From assembly GCF_000204015.1 (NCBI RefSeq), contig NZ_GL883080.1:247776-282038 (forward strand): DNA of 34,263 nucleotides. Direction: 5' to 3'. Below, one piece after another: positions 24,110 to 32,344 of the stretch. The stretch is from Asticcacaulis biprosthecium C19. Its GTDB lineage: Bacteria > Pseudomonadota > Alphaproteobacteria > Caulobacterales > Caulobacteraceae. The notes under the pieces were generated by a model. That model was not told the DNA's origin. It saw only the letters and a list, made by a program, of their open reading frames with translations, and made no database searches. Made by a program: the position numbers and the translations under genes. Position 1 is the first letter of the stretch, and each line of letters begins with the position of its first letter.

Positions 24110-27100
24110 TTACTTACTCACAAACATGTATTCCCCTGAACCGACCTCTAGCGCTATCTTGCCGTCTTTGCGGCTCAACACCTTGACCTCGCGCGGCAAA
24201 CTCTTGCCGCCTTCGGTGACGGAATTGCCCGGCAGAACCACCTCAGCCACGGCATTCGCCGGTACCGTCAGCTTCAACGAAAAGCCGCCTTCGCCCTGAT
24301 CCCATTCGGTCGAGATCCGGCCCAGCACGCTGTCGTAATCGCCGCCACCGGTCTTCACCCGTCCATCAAGCACCGGGGCAAAGCGGAAGCGCCGGAAGCC
24401 CGGCTCGACCGGATCGATCCCGGCAATCCGCCGGAAGACAAACCCCGTCACCGCCCCCAAGGCATAGTGGTTGAACGAATTCATCGACACGTCGCCGACA
24501 TCACCGTTCCACCGCTCCCAGATGGTCGTCGCCCCCTTGGCCACCATGTAGCCCCACGATGGGAACTCGGTCCGCAGCAACAGATTATAGACGATGTCAG
24601 AATAGCCGGCGTCGGCCAACACATCCAGGCTGCTCGGGGTCCCCAAGAACCCGGTGGTCAGCAACATGCCGCGGCGCTTGATCTCGGCGACCAGATGCGC
24701 CGCCGTCGTCGCGCGCTGCTCCGTCGGGACGAGGTTGTATTTCAACGACAGAATATAGCCCGTGTGCGATCCGTTGCCGACCGTCCCATCGGCCCGCACA
24801 AACGCCTTCACGTAGGCGGTGCGCACCTTCTCGGCCGTCGCACGATACACGGCCGCTTCGGCCGCGCGGCCGCTGGCCTGGGCCATCGCCGTCATCATAT
24901 CCAGCGACATCTTCCACATCGCCGTGGCGACCAGGTCCTTGGGCGTGGTCGGATCACCGGGCTCCTTGGCGTCCAGCGCCACCCAGTCGGCATAGTCGTG
25001 GCCGCGCTTATTGAGCCACAGATAGTCCGGGTTATTGACCTCCAGGAAGCGCATATAGCGCGTCATGGCGTCCCAGTTCTCATCGATGACGCTGGTGTCG
25101 CCATAGCGCCACCACACCGTCCACGGCAGGATAACACCGGCATCGGACCAGCCGGGCGAAGCACCATGTTCGCCCCAGGCTTCATCCCAGGCATTGGGCG
25201 CGAAATCCGGAAACGCGCCGTCCTTCGTCTGGGCGTCGCGCACATCGTTCATGAATCGCCGCGTAAAGGCGACCACATTCATATTGAAGGCCGCCGCGTC
25301 CCAGAACACCCCGGCATCCCCCATCCACCCCAAGCGCTCGTCGCGTTGTGGGCAGTCGGTCGGCAAACCGACGAAGTTCGACCTCTGCGACCAAAGCGTA
25401 TTCTGCCAAAGCTGCTGAATCACTGGATTGCCGATGCGCAGGTGACCGGTCTCCGGTAGGTCGCTGTGAATGACCTGGCCGACGACGTCCTTGGCATTCG
25501 GCGTGCCGGGATAGCCTTCGACCTGGACATAGCGAAAACCATGATAGGTAAAGCAAGGCTCCCACCGCTCATGGTCGCCACCTTTAAGGATATAGGTGTC
25601 GGTACATTTGGCGGCGCGCAGATTCGCCTGATCGACCTCGCCCGACGGCAGCAGATATTCAGCAAACTTTAATGTGACGGTATCGCCCGCCTGGCCCCGC
25701 ACGATTAGCCGCACCCAGCCGGCAAAGTTCTGCCCGAAATCAAAGACATAAACACCCGGCTTTGGCTCAGTGATGGCATTGCTGGGCCGCGTCTGGGTCT
25801 GGCGGATCGGTTGCGAATCCTGCGCCTTTAGAGTACCCGCGGGCAATGGGGCCAATCCGGCGGCGTTCCAGCTCGTCGCATCAAGCCCGCCCTCGGACCA
25901 GCCGGCGATCTCCTTACGCGCGTCGTAGGTCTCGCCATTATAGATCTCGCTCATGACGATAGGTGAGGGGGTAATCCGCCACGAGTCGTCCGTCCCAACA
26001 GTCGTATGACTTCCGTCGGTGTAGGTGATTTCGAGCTGCGCCAGGTACCGCAGCGGCGGCGGACCATAGGCAAAACGCCCGGCCGGTGCATTGTAGCTAC
26101 CATACCATCCGTCACCAACGATGGCGCCAATAGCGTTCTCGACGCCCGCTTTCACCAATTTTGTAACGTCATACGTTTGATATAACACGCTTTCGCGGAA
26201 GTCGGTGCTCTCCGGCGTCAGCAGGGCATCACCGACCCTCTGGCCATTGATCCAGGTCTCGTAGCCACCCAGGGCCGAGGCATACAGCCGTGCCCGCGCC
26301 ACCGGCTTATCGGCCGAAAACGCCTTGCGCAGCAAATAGGCGCCTTTGCCGGGCAGGGCCTCCATCTGGTAGTCGGCTGTCTTGGCGACGGACCACGCAG
26401 CGTCATCGAACGCCGGCATCATCCATCCGGCATCGGCGACCAACGCCGTGCGCGTCCCGGCGCTGGAAAAACGCTGGGTGCGGCCGTCCTTGAACCTCGC
26501 ACGGATCAGGATGGCCATGGCGTTTTCGGGTTGATACATGGCCAGGAAGCCATCCGGATCCTTGACCTCGATGGCGACGACATGATCGCCCTTGCCCAGC
26601 GACACGGTCGATTCCGCCACCTCGCTCTTGCCGAACCGCGGCGCGCTATCGTCGGGCAGGGCGACGGCCTTGCCATCCACCCACAGCCGGTAGCTGTTGT
26701 TGGCAATGGTGACTAGGGTCGTCTCGGCCGCTTCGGCCAGGTTAAACTTTAGGCGAAACTGGCGCGGCGCCTGGTTGGGCGCCCGGCCTCCCGCCACCCA
26801 GGTCAGGCCGGCTTCGCGATCGGCGCGCGAACCTTCGTCCTCGGCGGCGATCCACTTGGCCGACCAGTCGGATGGCTGCAACAGTGCCATTTCCCAGGTC
26901 GCCGGCATACTGCGCGCGCTGTTGCCATGATTGTCCGTGACCAGGACATCCCAGAAGACGCGTTGCCGCGACGCCAACGGCTTGCCGGCATAGGTCACAT
27001 CGAAACACCTGTCCGACTCGACCTCGCCGGAATCCCACAGGTCGGCCTGGCCGCCGGCCAGCCCTTCATTCGACGACGCCACCCGCACGCGGTACCTGGT

Positions 27101-27295
27101 CTGCATCGTCTTGCGCTGGGGCGAGACGAGTTGCCATGACAATCGCACGGTCGCGTCATCAAGCCCGAGCGGATTGGTCAGGCTATTGGCCTGGAGGTTA
27201 CGCACCACGAGTCCGCTTTGGGCCAGGGCGGGCGCGGCGGTGGCAACGGAGGTGAGGGCGGCGGCGGTCATCAACCCGCGACGGGACAGTTTCAT
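24110..27295 (-). CDS. GH78 alpha-L-rhamnosidase, Tat-exported
   Basis: Predicted 1061 residues, ATG 27295 with GAGGAA 7 bases upstream. The N-terminus MKLSRRGLMTAAALTSVATA with PALAQ is a twin-arginine signal (S-R-R-G-L-M). Beta domains follow (Ig-like, then carbohydrate-binding, with WINGQRVGDALLTPESTDF near residue 350), then the (alpha/alpha)6 barrel and a C-terminal beta domain. GH78 active-site motifs are intact: DCPQRDERLGWMGD (647-660, general acid E653) and TTIWERWNGD (base E927). It releases terminal alpha-L-rhamnose from plant polysaccharides such as rhamnogalacturonan or from flavonoid glycosides. The freed rhamnose would feed the dehydrogenase-dehydratase-hydrolase set in this window. 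It probably lies downstream of lacI and the mutarotase gene in one minus-strand unit, with a 154-bp palindromic element between. Confidence 0.95.
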   Translation of the reverse strand: MKLSRRGLMTAAALTSVATAAPALAQSGLVVRNLQANSLTNPLGLDDATVRLSWQLVSPQRKTMQTRYRVRVASSNEGLAGGQADLWDSGEVESDRCFDVTYAGKPLASRQRVFWDVLVTDNHGNSARSMPATWEMALLQPSDWSAKWIAAEDEGSRADREAGLTWVAGGRAPNQAPRQFRLKFNLAEAAETTLVTIANNSYRLWVDGKAVALPDDSAPRFGKSEVAESTVSLGKGDHVVAIEVKDPDGFLAMYQPENAMAILIRARFKDGRTQRFSSAGTRTALVADAGWMMPAFDDAAWSVAKTADYQMEALPGKGAYLLRKAFSADKPVARARLYASALGGYETWINGQRVGDALLTPESTDFRESVLYQTYDVTKLVKAGVENAIGAIVGDGWYGSYNAPAGRFAYGPPPLRYLAQLEITYTDGSHTTVGTDDSWRITPSPIVMSEIYNGETYDARKEIAGWSEGGLDATSWNAAGLAPLPAGTLKAQDSQPIRQTQTRPSNAITEPKPGVYVFDFGQNFAGWVRLIVRGQAGDTVTLKFAEYLLPSGEVDQANLRAAKCTDTYILKGGDHERWEPCFTYHGFRYVQVEGYPGTPNAKDVVGQVIHSDLPETGHLRIGNPVIQQLWQNTLWSQRSNFVGLPTDCPQRDERLGWMGDAGVFWDAAAFNMNVVAFTRRFMNDVRDAQTKDGAFPDFAPNAWDEAWGEHGASPGWSDAGVILPWTVWWRYGDTSVIDENWDAMTRYMRFLEVNNPDYLWLNKRGHDYADWVALDAKEPGDPTTPKDLVATAMWKMSLDMMTAMAQASGRAAEAAVYRATAEKVRTAYVKAFVRADGTVGNGSHTGYILSLKYNLVPTEQRATTAAHLVAEIKRRGMLLTTGFLGTPSSLDVLADAGYSDIVYNLLLRTEFPSWGYMVAKGATTIWERWNGDVGDVSMNSFNHYALGAVTGFVFRRIAGIDPVEPGFRRFRFAPVLDGRVKTGGGDYDSVLGRISTEWDQGEGGFSLKLTVPANAVAEVVLPGNSVTEGGKSLPREVKVLSRKDGKIALEVGSGEYMFVSK

Positions 27296-27357
27296 CTGGC
27301 ATTTCCTCGTTTATTTTTGTTTTTCCCAATAACGCGGGGGCAACCTTTTTGGCGATC

Positions 27358-27511
27358 TGAAACCGCCGCGCAGCGGCATCATCGTAAAAGGGGATGCACA
27401 GATTACACCGATTTCCGCAGATGAGGTGTGGTGCCCTTTCTTACTTCATCTGTGTAATCTGTGTAATCTGTGGACCCACTTAAGGAAAAATGCCGCTGCG
27501 CGGCGGGTTCA
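27358..27511. repeat. Nested palindromic element, copy 2 (154 bp)
   Basis: The outer arms TGAAACCGCCGCGCAGCGGC (from 27358) and GCCGCTGCGCGGCGGGTTCA (27492-27511) are nearly complementary. Inside lie the CACAGATTAC and GTGTAATCTG words seen in copy 1 (18751-18887), but the left inner arm is degraded and the loop is longer. It lies between the rhamnosidase and mutarotase genes. Confidence 0.85.
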
Positions 27512-27522
27512 AATCATACTGC

Positions 27523-27876
27523 TTACGCCTGCTCGGCCAAACTATAGATGCGTTCCATCTCCAGCCAGGTCGAGCCCTCCGGTCCGAACGGCAGAGGCTT
27601 CTGGAACGTCCGCATCAGCGCATCCCACGCCGCAACATCCGGATTATCGCCATCCCGCTCAGCCTTTGCCGAAGGATCGAAATCCAGCCCCTGTTCCATG
27701 ATCAACACCATGCGGTCCCCGACCTGCCAGATCTCCAACTCGCGGATATCATCCGCCCGGATAGCCGCCGTCACCGCAACCGGCACGGCCCCGGCCGCAT
27801 GCCACGCCTTATACCGTTCAATCCGGTCGCCATCGTCGTAAATATCGACGGCATAGACCTTGCGTACCGTCGTCAT
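27523..27876 (-). CDS. L-rhamnose mutarotase-like protein (RhaM family)
   Basis: Predicted 117 residues, about the size of RhaM-type dimeric ferredoxin-like proteins. Family features are a leading strand with Tyr (KVYAVDIYDDGDRIERYKAWH), a central helix and strands with IRELEIWQVGDRMVLIMEQ, and the trailing WDALMRTFQKPLPF. The enzyme interconverts alpha and beta anomers of L-rhamnose, helping the dehydrogenase or an epimerase receive the right form. The usual RRH triad of RhaM is altered (YKAWHAAG), so a different sugar, such as L-fucose, is possible. Its ATG overlaps the stop of the lacI gene (ATGA), so the two are translationally coupled. Confidence 0.8.
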   Translation of the reverse strand: MTTVRKVYAVDIYDDGDRIERYKAWHAAGAVPVAVTAAIRADDIRELEIWQVGDRMVLIMEQGLDFDPSAKAERDGDNPDVAAWDALMRTFQKPLPFGPEGSTWLEMERIYSLAEQA

Positions 27877-28892
27877 TCGGGAATATTTTCCTTGAAAACA
27901 GCCTGGATGCGGATCGGGATAAACGGCTTCAGCGCTTCACCGCGAACGATCTGCGCCAGTTGATCGATCGCCTCGCGCGCCTCGACTCGCGGATTCTGGT
28001 CGATCACGGCATCTATCACCCCTGACAGCAAAAGCCGCCGCGTATGTTCGGTCAGCTCATGGCCGATGAAGACGATCTTGCGCGCCATGCCGGTCTCTTC
28101 CAGAGCCTTGGCGATACCGCGATTGCCGGCGCCGATATTGTAGATCCCGGCCAGTTCCGGATATTGCCGCAGCAACAACCGGCATTCCTCATAGGCGCGC
28201 TCGTCATTGTCCTGGACCTCGCGCAGTTCGACAATCGACAGACCGGGATAGTCCTCGCGCAGGATGTGCCGAAAACCCATCTCGCGCTCTTCATGGCCGC
28301 GATAGGACAGCGACCCGGCAAACAGAGCCAGCTTAGCCGGCCCCTTGGGCAGCAATCGCCCCAGCAGATAACCGCTCAGCCGGCCGGCGGCGCGGTTGTC
28401 GATACCGATATAGGATTCCCGCGGTACGTTGGAAATGTCGGAAATCAGGGTGACCACATGGGTGCCGGCATTGCGCACCTGACGCAGCGCTTCACGGACC
28501 AGCGGATGGTCCAAAGCAATCACCCCGACGCCGCGCGATTTCCCGGCCAGCTTCAGCAGGGTGTCGGCCAGCGCATAGGGATCGAAGCCCTGGATGAAGT
28601 GCAGCCGCAATTCGATATCGCCGCGGTCGGCAGCGACCTCTTCCAGCGCGGTGGCTAGGTTCTGCATGAAGCTGTTGCTGCCGCTGGGCAGCAGGAAGTC
28701 GAGTGCCACCGGCGCCCGGCTGATCCCGGTATCGGGCGATTGAGCGATGTAACCGAGCTTGGTGGCGGTCTGGAAGACGATGTCGCGGGTGCGGTCGCGC
28801 ACGCCGGGGCGGCGGTTCAACACACGATCGACCGTGGCGGTCGACACACCGGCCTGGCGGGCGATGTCGATCAGGGTGGCGCGATCGGCCAA
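27873..28892 (-). CDS. LacI family transcriptional regulator
   Basis: Predicted 339 residues. The start is TTG 28892 with GGAGGAG 6 bases upstream; no ATG is available near. The N-terminal helix-turn-helix is classic: ATLIDIARQAGVSTATVDRV with hinge region LNRRPGVRD. The rest is a periplasmic-binding-protein-like sensor domain of the RbsR type, with LDFLLPSGSNSFMQNLATAL, ESYIGIDNRAAGRLSGYLLG and AVIDQNPRVEAREAIDQL. It is divergent from the five-gene epimerase/CoA operon across 296 bases and coupled to the mutarotase gene, so it probably controls both directions. The effector is unknown, but a sugar is expected for this family. Its own promoter carries a 16-bp imperfect palindrome, suggesting autoregulation. 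Confidence 0.9.
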   Translation of the reverse strand: MADRATLIDIARQAGVSTATVDRVLNRRPGVRDRTRDIVFQTATKLGYIAQSPDTGISRAPVALDFLLPSGSNSFMQNLATALEEVAADRGDIELRLHFIQGFDPYALADTLLKLAGKSRGVGVIALDHPLVREALRQVRNAGTHVVTLISDISNVPRESYIGIDNRAAGRLSGYLLGRLLPKGPAKLALFAGSLSYRGHEEREMGFRHILREDYPGLSIVELREVQDNDERAYEECRLLLRQYPELAGIYNIGAGNRGIAKALEETGMARKIVFIGHELTEHTRRLLLSGVIDAVIDQNPRVEAREAIDQLAQIVRGEALKPFIPIRIQAVFKENIPE

Positions 28893-28939
28893 GTCGGTCT
28901 CCTCCGGGAGGTTCGCGCCGCTTCTGATGTAGCGCTGTT

Positions 28940-28977
28940 ATGCATCAAAATACATCGCGTCGCCGGCACTGTGTCAA
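28940..28977 (-). promoter_or_regulatory. lacI promoter with palindrome over the -10 box
   Basis: On the minus strand a consensus TTGACA (+ strand 28972-28977), a 17-base spacer and TGTATT (28949-28954) face the lacI start. The palindrome ATGCATCAAAATACAT (28940-28955, one mismatched pair) covers the -10 box, a plausible autoregulatory operator. Confidence 0.6.
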
Positions 28978-29097
28978 GCGGATTTATCGTGGTCGATCGG
29001 GGTGGCGGGCGCGCAGGTCCGGCTGTAAAAATGCTAACCATCGAAAAAATAATGACAAAATGCCAAGTCTCGGAGTCCATCACTAAAAATTACACGT

Positions 29098-29143
29098 ATG
29101 ATGTATGATGATCTGTTGACATCATCATCGATGCGTCTATGAC
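29098..29143 (+). promoter_or_regulatory. Promoter and candidate operators of the epimerase/CoA operon
   Basis: TTGACA (29116-29121) and TATGAC (29138-29143) are 16 bases apart and point at the gene starting at 29189. Inverted arms TGATGAT (29106-29112) and ATCATCA (29121-29127) bracket the -35 box. ATGATGTATGATG at 29098-29110 shares a 12-base word with the GH2 promoter. Together these suggest a common repressor. Confidence 0.6.
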
Positions 29144-29188
29144 TCTTAGCCAGCAAAAATATAAGCCGACAGGGACTTCGGAAATTAC

Positions 29189-30367
29189 ATGGCGCAGTTG
29201 TATCAACGCAGCTATACGCGTCGCGAACTGGCGGCCCACACCGGCCAACTCTCTCAGTTCGCCGGCGTCCGTCTGATGACCCTGGACGACGGGGTTGAAC
29301 GCGGCGTGCGCATGCTGGAATTCCGCACCGGCAGCGGCCTGCGCTTCACCGTCATGGTCGACCGCGCCATGGACATTGCCGATTGCGAACACAATGGCCG
29401 CGCCGTCGGCTGGCATTCGCCATCGGGTTTCCAAAACCCGGCCCTGCATCAATACGAAGGCGAGGGCGGTCTGGCCTGGTTCCGTGCCATGTCGGGCCTG
29501 ATCGTCACCTGCGGCCTCGACCACATTCTGTTCATGGACGAAGACGACGCCACCCAATACAACTACGGTCCCAAAAAGACGGTGAAGTCGTCGCTGCACG
29601 GCCGCGTCTGCACCATTCCCGCCCGCCTGACCGGCTACGGCGAAAGCTGGGACGGCGACCAATGCACCCTGTGGGCCGAAGGCATCGTGGCGCAGTCGAC
29701 CGTCTTCGGCGAGGACCTGCACCTGATCCGCCGCATCGAAGCCACCGTCGGCGGCGACGATATTCGCCTGACCGATCGCGTGATGAATCACGGCTTCTAC
29801 CGAACGCCGCACATGTACTGCTATCACATCAATGTCGGCCACCCGATCCTGGCCGAAGGGGCGCGCTACGTCGCCCCGATCAAGGACGTCGTCTGGGCCG
29901 CCCATGCCGGCGACGACTACCAAAAGCAAAATGTCGGCTATCGCACAATGCCGGCGCCGCAGATGAACTTCGACGAACAGGTCTGGCAACACGACATGGC
30001 GCCGGACGCTGACGGCAAGGTCAAGGTCGCCCTGGTTAACGACGCCATCGGCTTTGGCTTCGCGGTCGAGACGTTGAAATCGCAGTTCCCTGCCATGTAC
30101 GAATGGCAAAACCTCCAGGCCGGCCATTATGCCTTGGGCATCGAGCCCTCCACCAACCATGTTTACGGCAAACAATTCGCCCGCGAACGCGACGAACTGA
30201 TCTGGCTCGAACACGGCGACGAGCGCCGCTACGACACCACCCTGCGCATCCTCCCTGATGCCGAAGCCGTCCGCGCCTATTGCTCCCGCATAGCGGACGT
30301 CACACCTGCGCCGGAGGTGGACTATCCGGTCCCCTCCGGTCTTTTTCCCAAGATCGTCAGGGACTGA
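29189..30367 (+). CDS. DUF4432 family aldose 1-epimerase-like protein
   Basis: Predicted 392 residues, ATG 29189. It has the galactose-mutarotase-like beta-sandwich pattern of the DUF4432 family: RGVRMLEFRTGSGLRFTVMV, DRAMDIADCEHNGRAVGW, FRAMSGLIVTCGLDHI, LHGRVCTIPARLTGYGE, and near the end MYEWQNLQAGHYALGIEPST with NHVYGK. The family binds sugars, and some members have been proposed to epimerise or isomerise sugars or keto sugars; function here is not known. It is the first gene of the operon, and the SDR gene starts 5 bases after its stop. No signal peptide, so it acts in the cytoplasm. As the first step after uptake it could present the right anomer of the sugar to the dehydrogenase. Confidence 0.88.
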   Translation: MAQLYQRSYTRRELAAHTGQLSQFAGVRLMTLDDGVERGVRMLEFRTGSGLRFTVMVDRAMDIADCEHNGRAVGWHSPSGFQNPALHQYEGEGGLAWFRAMSGLIVTCGLDHILFMDEDDATQYNYGPKKTVKSSLHGRVCTIPARLTGYGESWDGDQCTLWAEGIVAQSTVFGEDLHLIRRIEATVGGDDIRLTDRVMNHGFYRTPHMYCYHINVGHPILAEGARYVAPIKDVVWAAHAGDDYQKQNVGYRTMPAPQMNFDEQVWQHDMAPDADGKVKVALVNDAIGFGFAVETLKSQFPAMYEWQNLQAGHYALGIEPSTNHVYGKQFARERDELIWLEHGDERRYDTTLRILPDAEAVRAYCSRIADVTPAPEVDYPVPSGLFPKIVRD

Positions 30368-30372
30368 CCCAT

Positions 30373-31119
30373 ATGCACGGCAAGACCATTCTTTATACCG
30401 GCGCGGCCGGCGGGCTAGGGCTCCAGACCACCTTACGGTTCCTCGAACGCGGCGCCACGGTGGTAGCGGTGGACCATGACGACGCCAAGATGGCCGCCCT
30501 GACCTCCGCCGCCGCCCCGATCACCAATGGCCGCCTGGTGCTGCTGCACAGTGACATGTCGGATCTCGACGGTTTCCGCGCCGGCCTGAAGCAAAAGCTG
30601 GAAGAAACCGGCGGCTTCGACGTCGTCATCAACAACGCCGCCATCTACCCGTCGAAACCGTTCGAAGGCTACACGGTCGAAGAGCATCAATTGGTCCAAC
30701 GGGTCAATGTCGACGCCGGCATCGTCGCGGTCCAGGAAGCCTTGCCCGGCATGAAGGCGCGCGGTTTCGGCCGTATCGTCAATGTCGCTTCGGTCACCGT
30801 CTACGGCGGCTGGGCCCTGCTGTCGCCCTACGTCGCCTCGAAGGGCGCCCTGGTCGGACTGACCCGGGCCTGGGCGCGCGAATTCGGCGTCTACGGCATC
30901 ACAGTCAATGCCATATCACCCGGCGCCTTTCCGACCGACGCCGAAAAGATCCATCCCGATCCTGACGGCTACACAAAGTTCGTCCTCGACCATCAGGCGG
31001 TCAAACGTCGTGGCCATGTCGGCGACATCGCCAATGCGATCGCCTTCCTCGCCTCCGAAGACACAGGTTTCATCACCGGCCAGACGCTGAATGTCGATGG
31101 CGGCTGGGTCATGCATTAA
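30373..31119 (+). CDS. SDR family dehydrogenase
   Basis: Predicted 248 residues, ATG 30373; longer in-frame starts would overlap the previous gene deeply. Motifs: TGAAGGLG (9-16), acidic D34 after strand 2 (NAD+ preference), NNAA (87-90), S140, Y153 and K157 (SPYVASKGA), and the ending GQTLNVDGGWVMH. The family oxidises secondary alcohols, including sugar C1 or C3 hydroxyls. In this operon, between an epimerase-like protein and a CoA-transferase, the natural role is oxidation of a sugar to a lactone or a keto sugar. It is only a distant relative of the two other SDRs in the window, so a different substrate position or sugar is likely. Confidence 0.88.
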   Translation: MHGKTILYTGAAGGLGLQTTLRFLERGATVVAVDHDDAKMAALTSAAAPITNGRLVLLHSDMSDLDGFRAGLKQKLEETGGFDVVINNAAIYPSKPFEGYTVEEHQLVQRVNVDAGIVAVQEALPGMKARGFGRIVNVASVTVYGGWALLSPYVASKGALVGLTRAWAREFGVYGITVNAISPGAFPTDAEKIHPDPDGYTKFVLDHQAVKRRGHVGDIANAIAFLASEDTGFITGQTLNVDGGWVMH

Positions 31120-31138
31120 CCCCCTGAAAAAACACACC

Positions 31139-32344
31139 ATGTCCATCCTCAAAGGTATTCGCGTCCTCGACTGCTCCATCGCCATGGCCGGGCCGTTTGC
31201 TGCCCAGCGCCTGGGTGACATGGGGGCTGACGTCATCAAGGTCGAGCCCGTCACCGGCGAGTGGCAACGCCACGCCCCGGCCGGCGGCGCCTGGGGCAAG
31301 GAGATTAACGTCTCCTTCCTGTCGTTGAACCGCAACAAACGCTCCCTGGCTGTCGATCTGAAAGCGCCCGAAGGCAAGGCGCTGCTGCTGGAACTGGTCA
31401 AGACCGCCGACGTCTTCCTGCAAAACTACCGCCCCGGCGTCGCGGCGCGCCTCGGTGTCGATTATGAAACCCTGTCGGCGATCAATCCGCGCCTGATCTA
31501 TGTCTCCATGTCGGGCTATGGCGAAGATGGCCCGTACAAGAACTATCCCGGCCAGGACCTGCTGCTGCAATCCATGTCCGGCGCCATGATGTCAGCCGGC
31601 CGCGCCGGTGAGCCGCCGTCGCCGGCGGGCCAATACCTGGTCGACGCCATCACCGCCTATTCGGCCTTCGAAGGCGCCCTGGCAGCCCTGTTCCATCGCG
31701 AACGGACGGGTGAGGGGCAAAAGGTCGAAGTTAACATGCTCGACGCCATAACCACCATCCAGATGCAGGAACTGTCGGTCTTCACGGTCGGCCATAAGCC
31801 TCAGGCGCGTTCGGCCGAACCGCACGCCCACTGCTATATCCGCGCGCCCTACGGCGTCTTCCGCACCAAGGATTCCTACCTGACCATTGCCATGGCGCCG
31901 CTGAAGCTGTTGGGCGAATTGCTGGGCGATCCCTTCTTCGAAAACCTGCAGGACCAGACCGATTCCTGGACCTACCGCGACGAAATCTACGCCCGCACCC
32001 AGGCCGGCCTGATGGCCAAAACCACCGACGAATGGCTGGCCCTGTTCCGCGCCGTCGATATCTGGGCCGGCCCGGTCTATGGTTACGAAGACCTGGTCAA
32101 CGACCCCCAGATCGCCCACAACGGTACCTTTGTCGAATACGACCACCCGACCGAAGGCCGGGTCAAGGTGCCGGGCTTTCCGATCAAATTCTCCAAAACC
32201 CCGTCGACGATCGAACGCGGCGCCCCGCGCATCGGCGAACACAGCCGCGAAGTCCTCAAAAGCCTTGGCAAGAGCGATGCCGAGATCGATGCCCTGCTGA
32301 GCAGCGGTGCCATCCGTCAGGCGCCTGAACTGCAACATGCTTAA
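31139..32344 (+). CDS. CaiB/BaiF family CoA-transferase
   Basis: Predicted 401 residues, ATG 31139 (MSILKGIRVLDCSIAMAGPF), 19 bases after the SDR stop. Class III CoA-transferase signature: GDMGADVIKVEPVTGE, NRNKRSLAVDLKAPEGK, DVFLQNYRPGVAARLGVDYE, SMSGYGEDGPYKNYPGQDLL, in which D140 matches the catalytic aspartate of formyl-CoA transferase, and the C-terminal GAPRIGEHSREVLKSLG. It moves CoA between carboxylic acids, or from a CoA donor to the pathway acid. Such a protein is unusual in sugar catabolism. Here it would activate the acid made by the SDR before the enoyl-CoA hydratase homologue acts. The donor and acceptor cannot be read from sequence. Confidence 0.92.
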   Translation: MSILKGIRVLDCSIAMAGPFAAQRLGDMGADVIKVEPVTGEWQRHAPAGGAWGKEINVSFLSLNRNKRSLAVDLKAPEGKALLLELVKTADVFLQNYRPGVAARLGVDYETLSAINPRLIYVSMSGYGEDGPYKNYPGQDLLLQSMSGAMMSAGRAGEPPSPAGQYLVDAITAYSAFEGALAALFHRERTGEGQKVEVNMLDAITTIQMQELSVFTVGHKPQARSAEPHAHCYIRAPYGVFRTKDSYLTIAMAPLKLLGELLGDPFFENLQDQTDSWTYRDEIYARTQAGLMAKTTDEWLALFRAVDIWAGPVYGYEDLVNDPQIAHNGTFVEYDHPTEGRVKVPGFPIKFSKTPSTIERGAPRIGEHSREVLKSLGKSDAEIDALLSSGAIRQAPELQHA

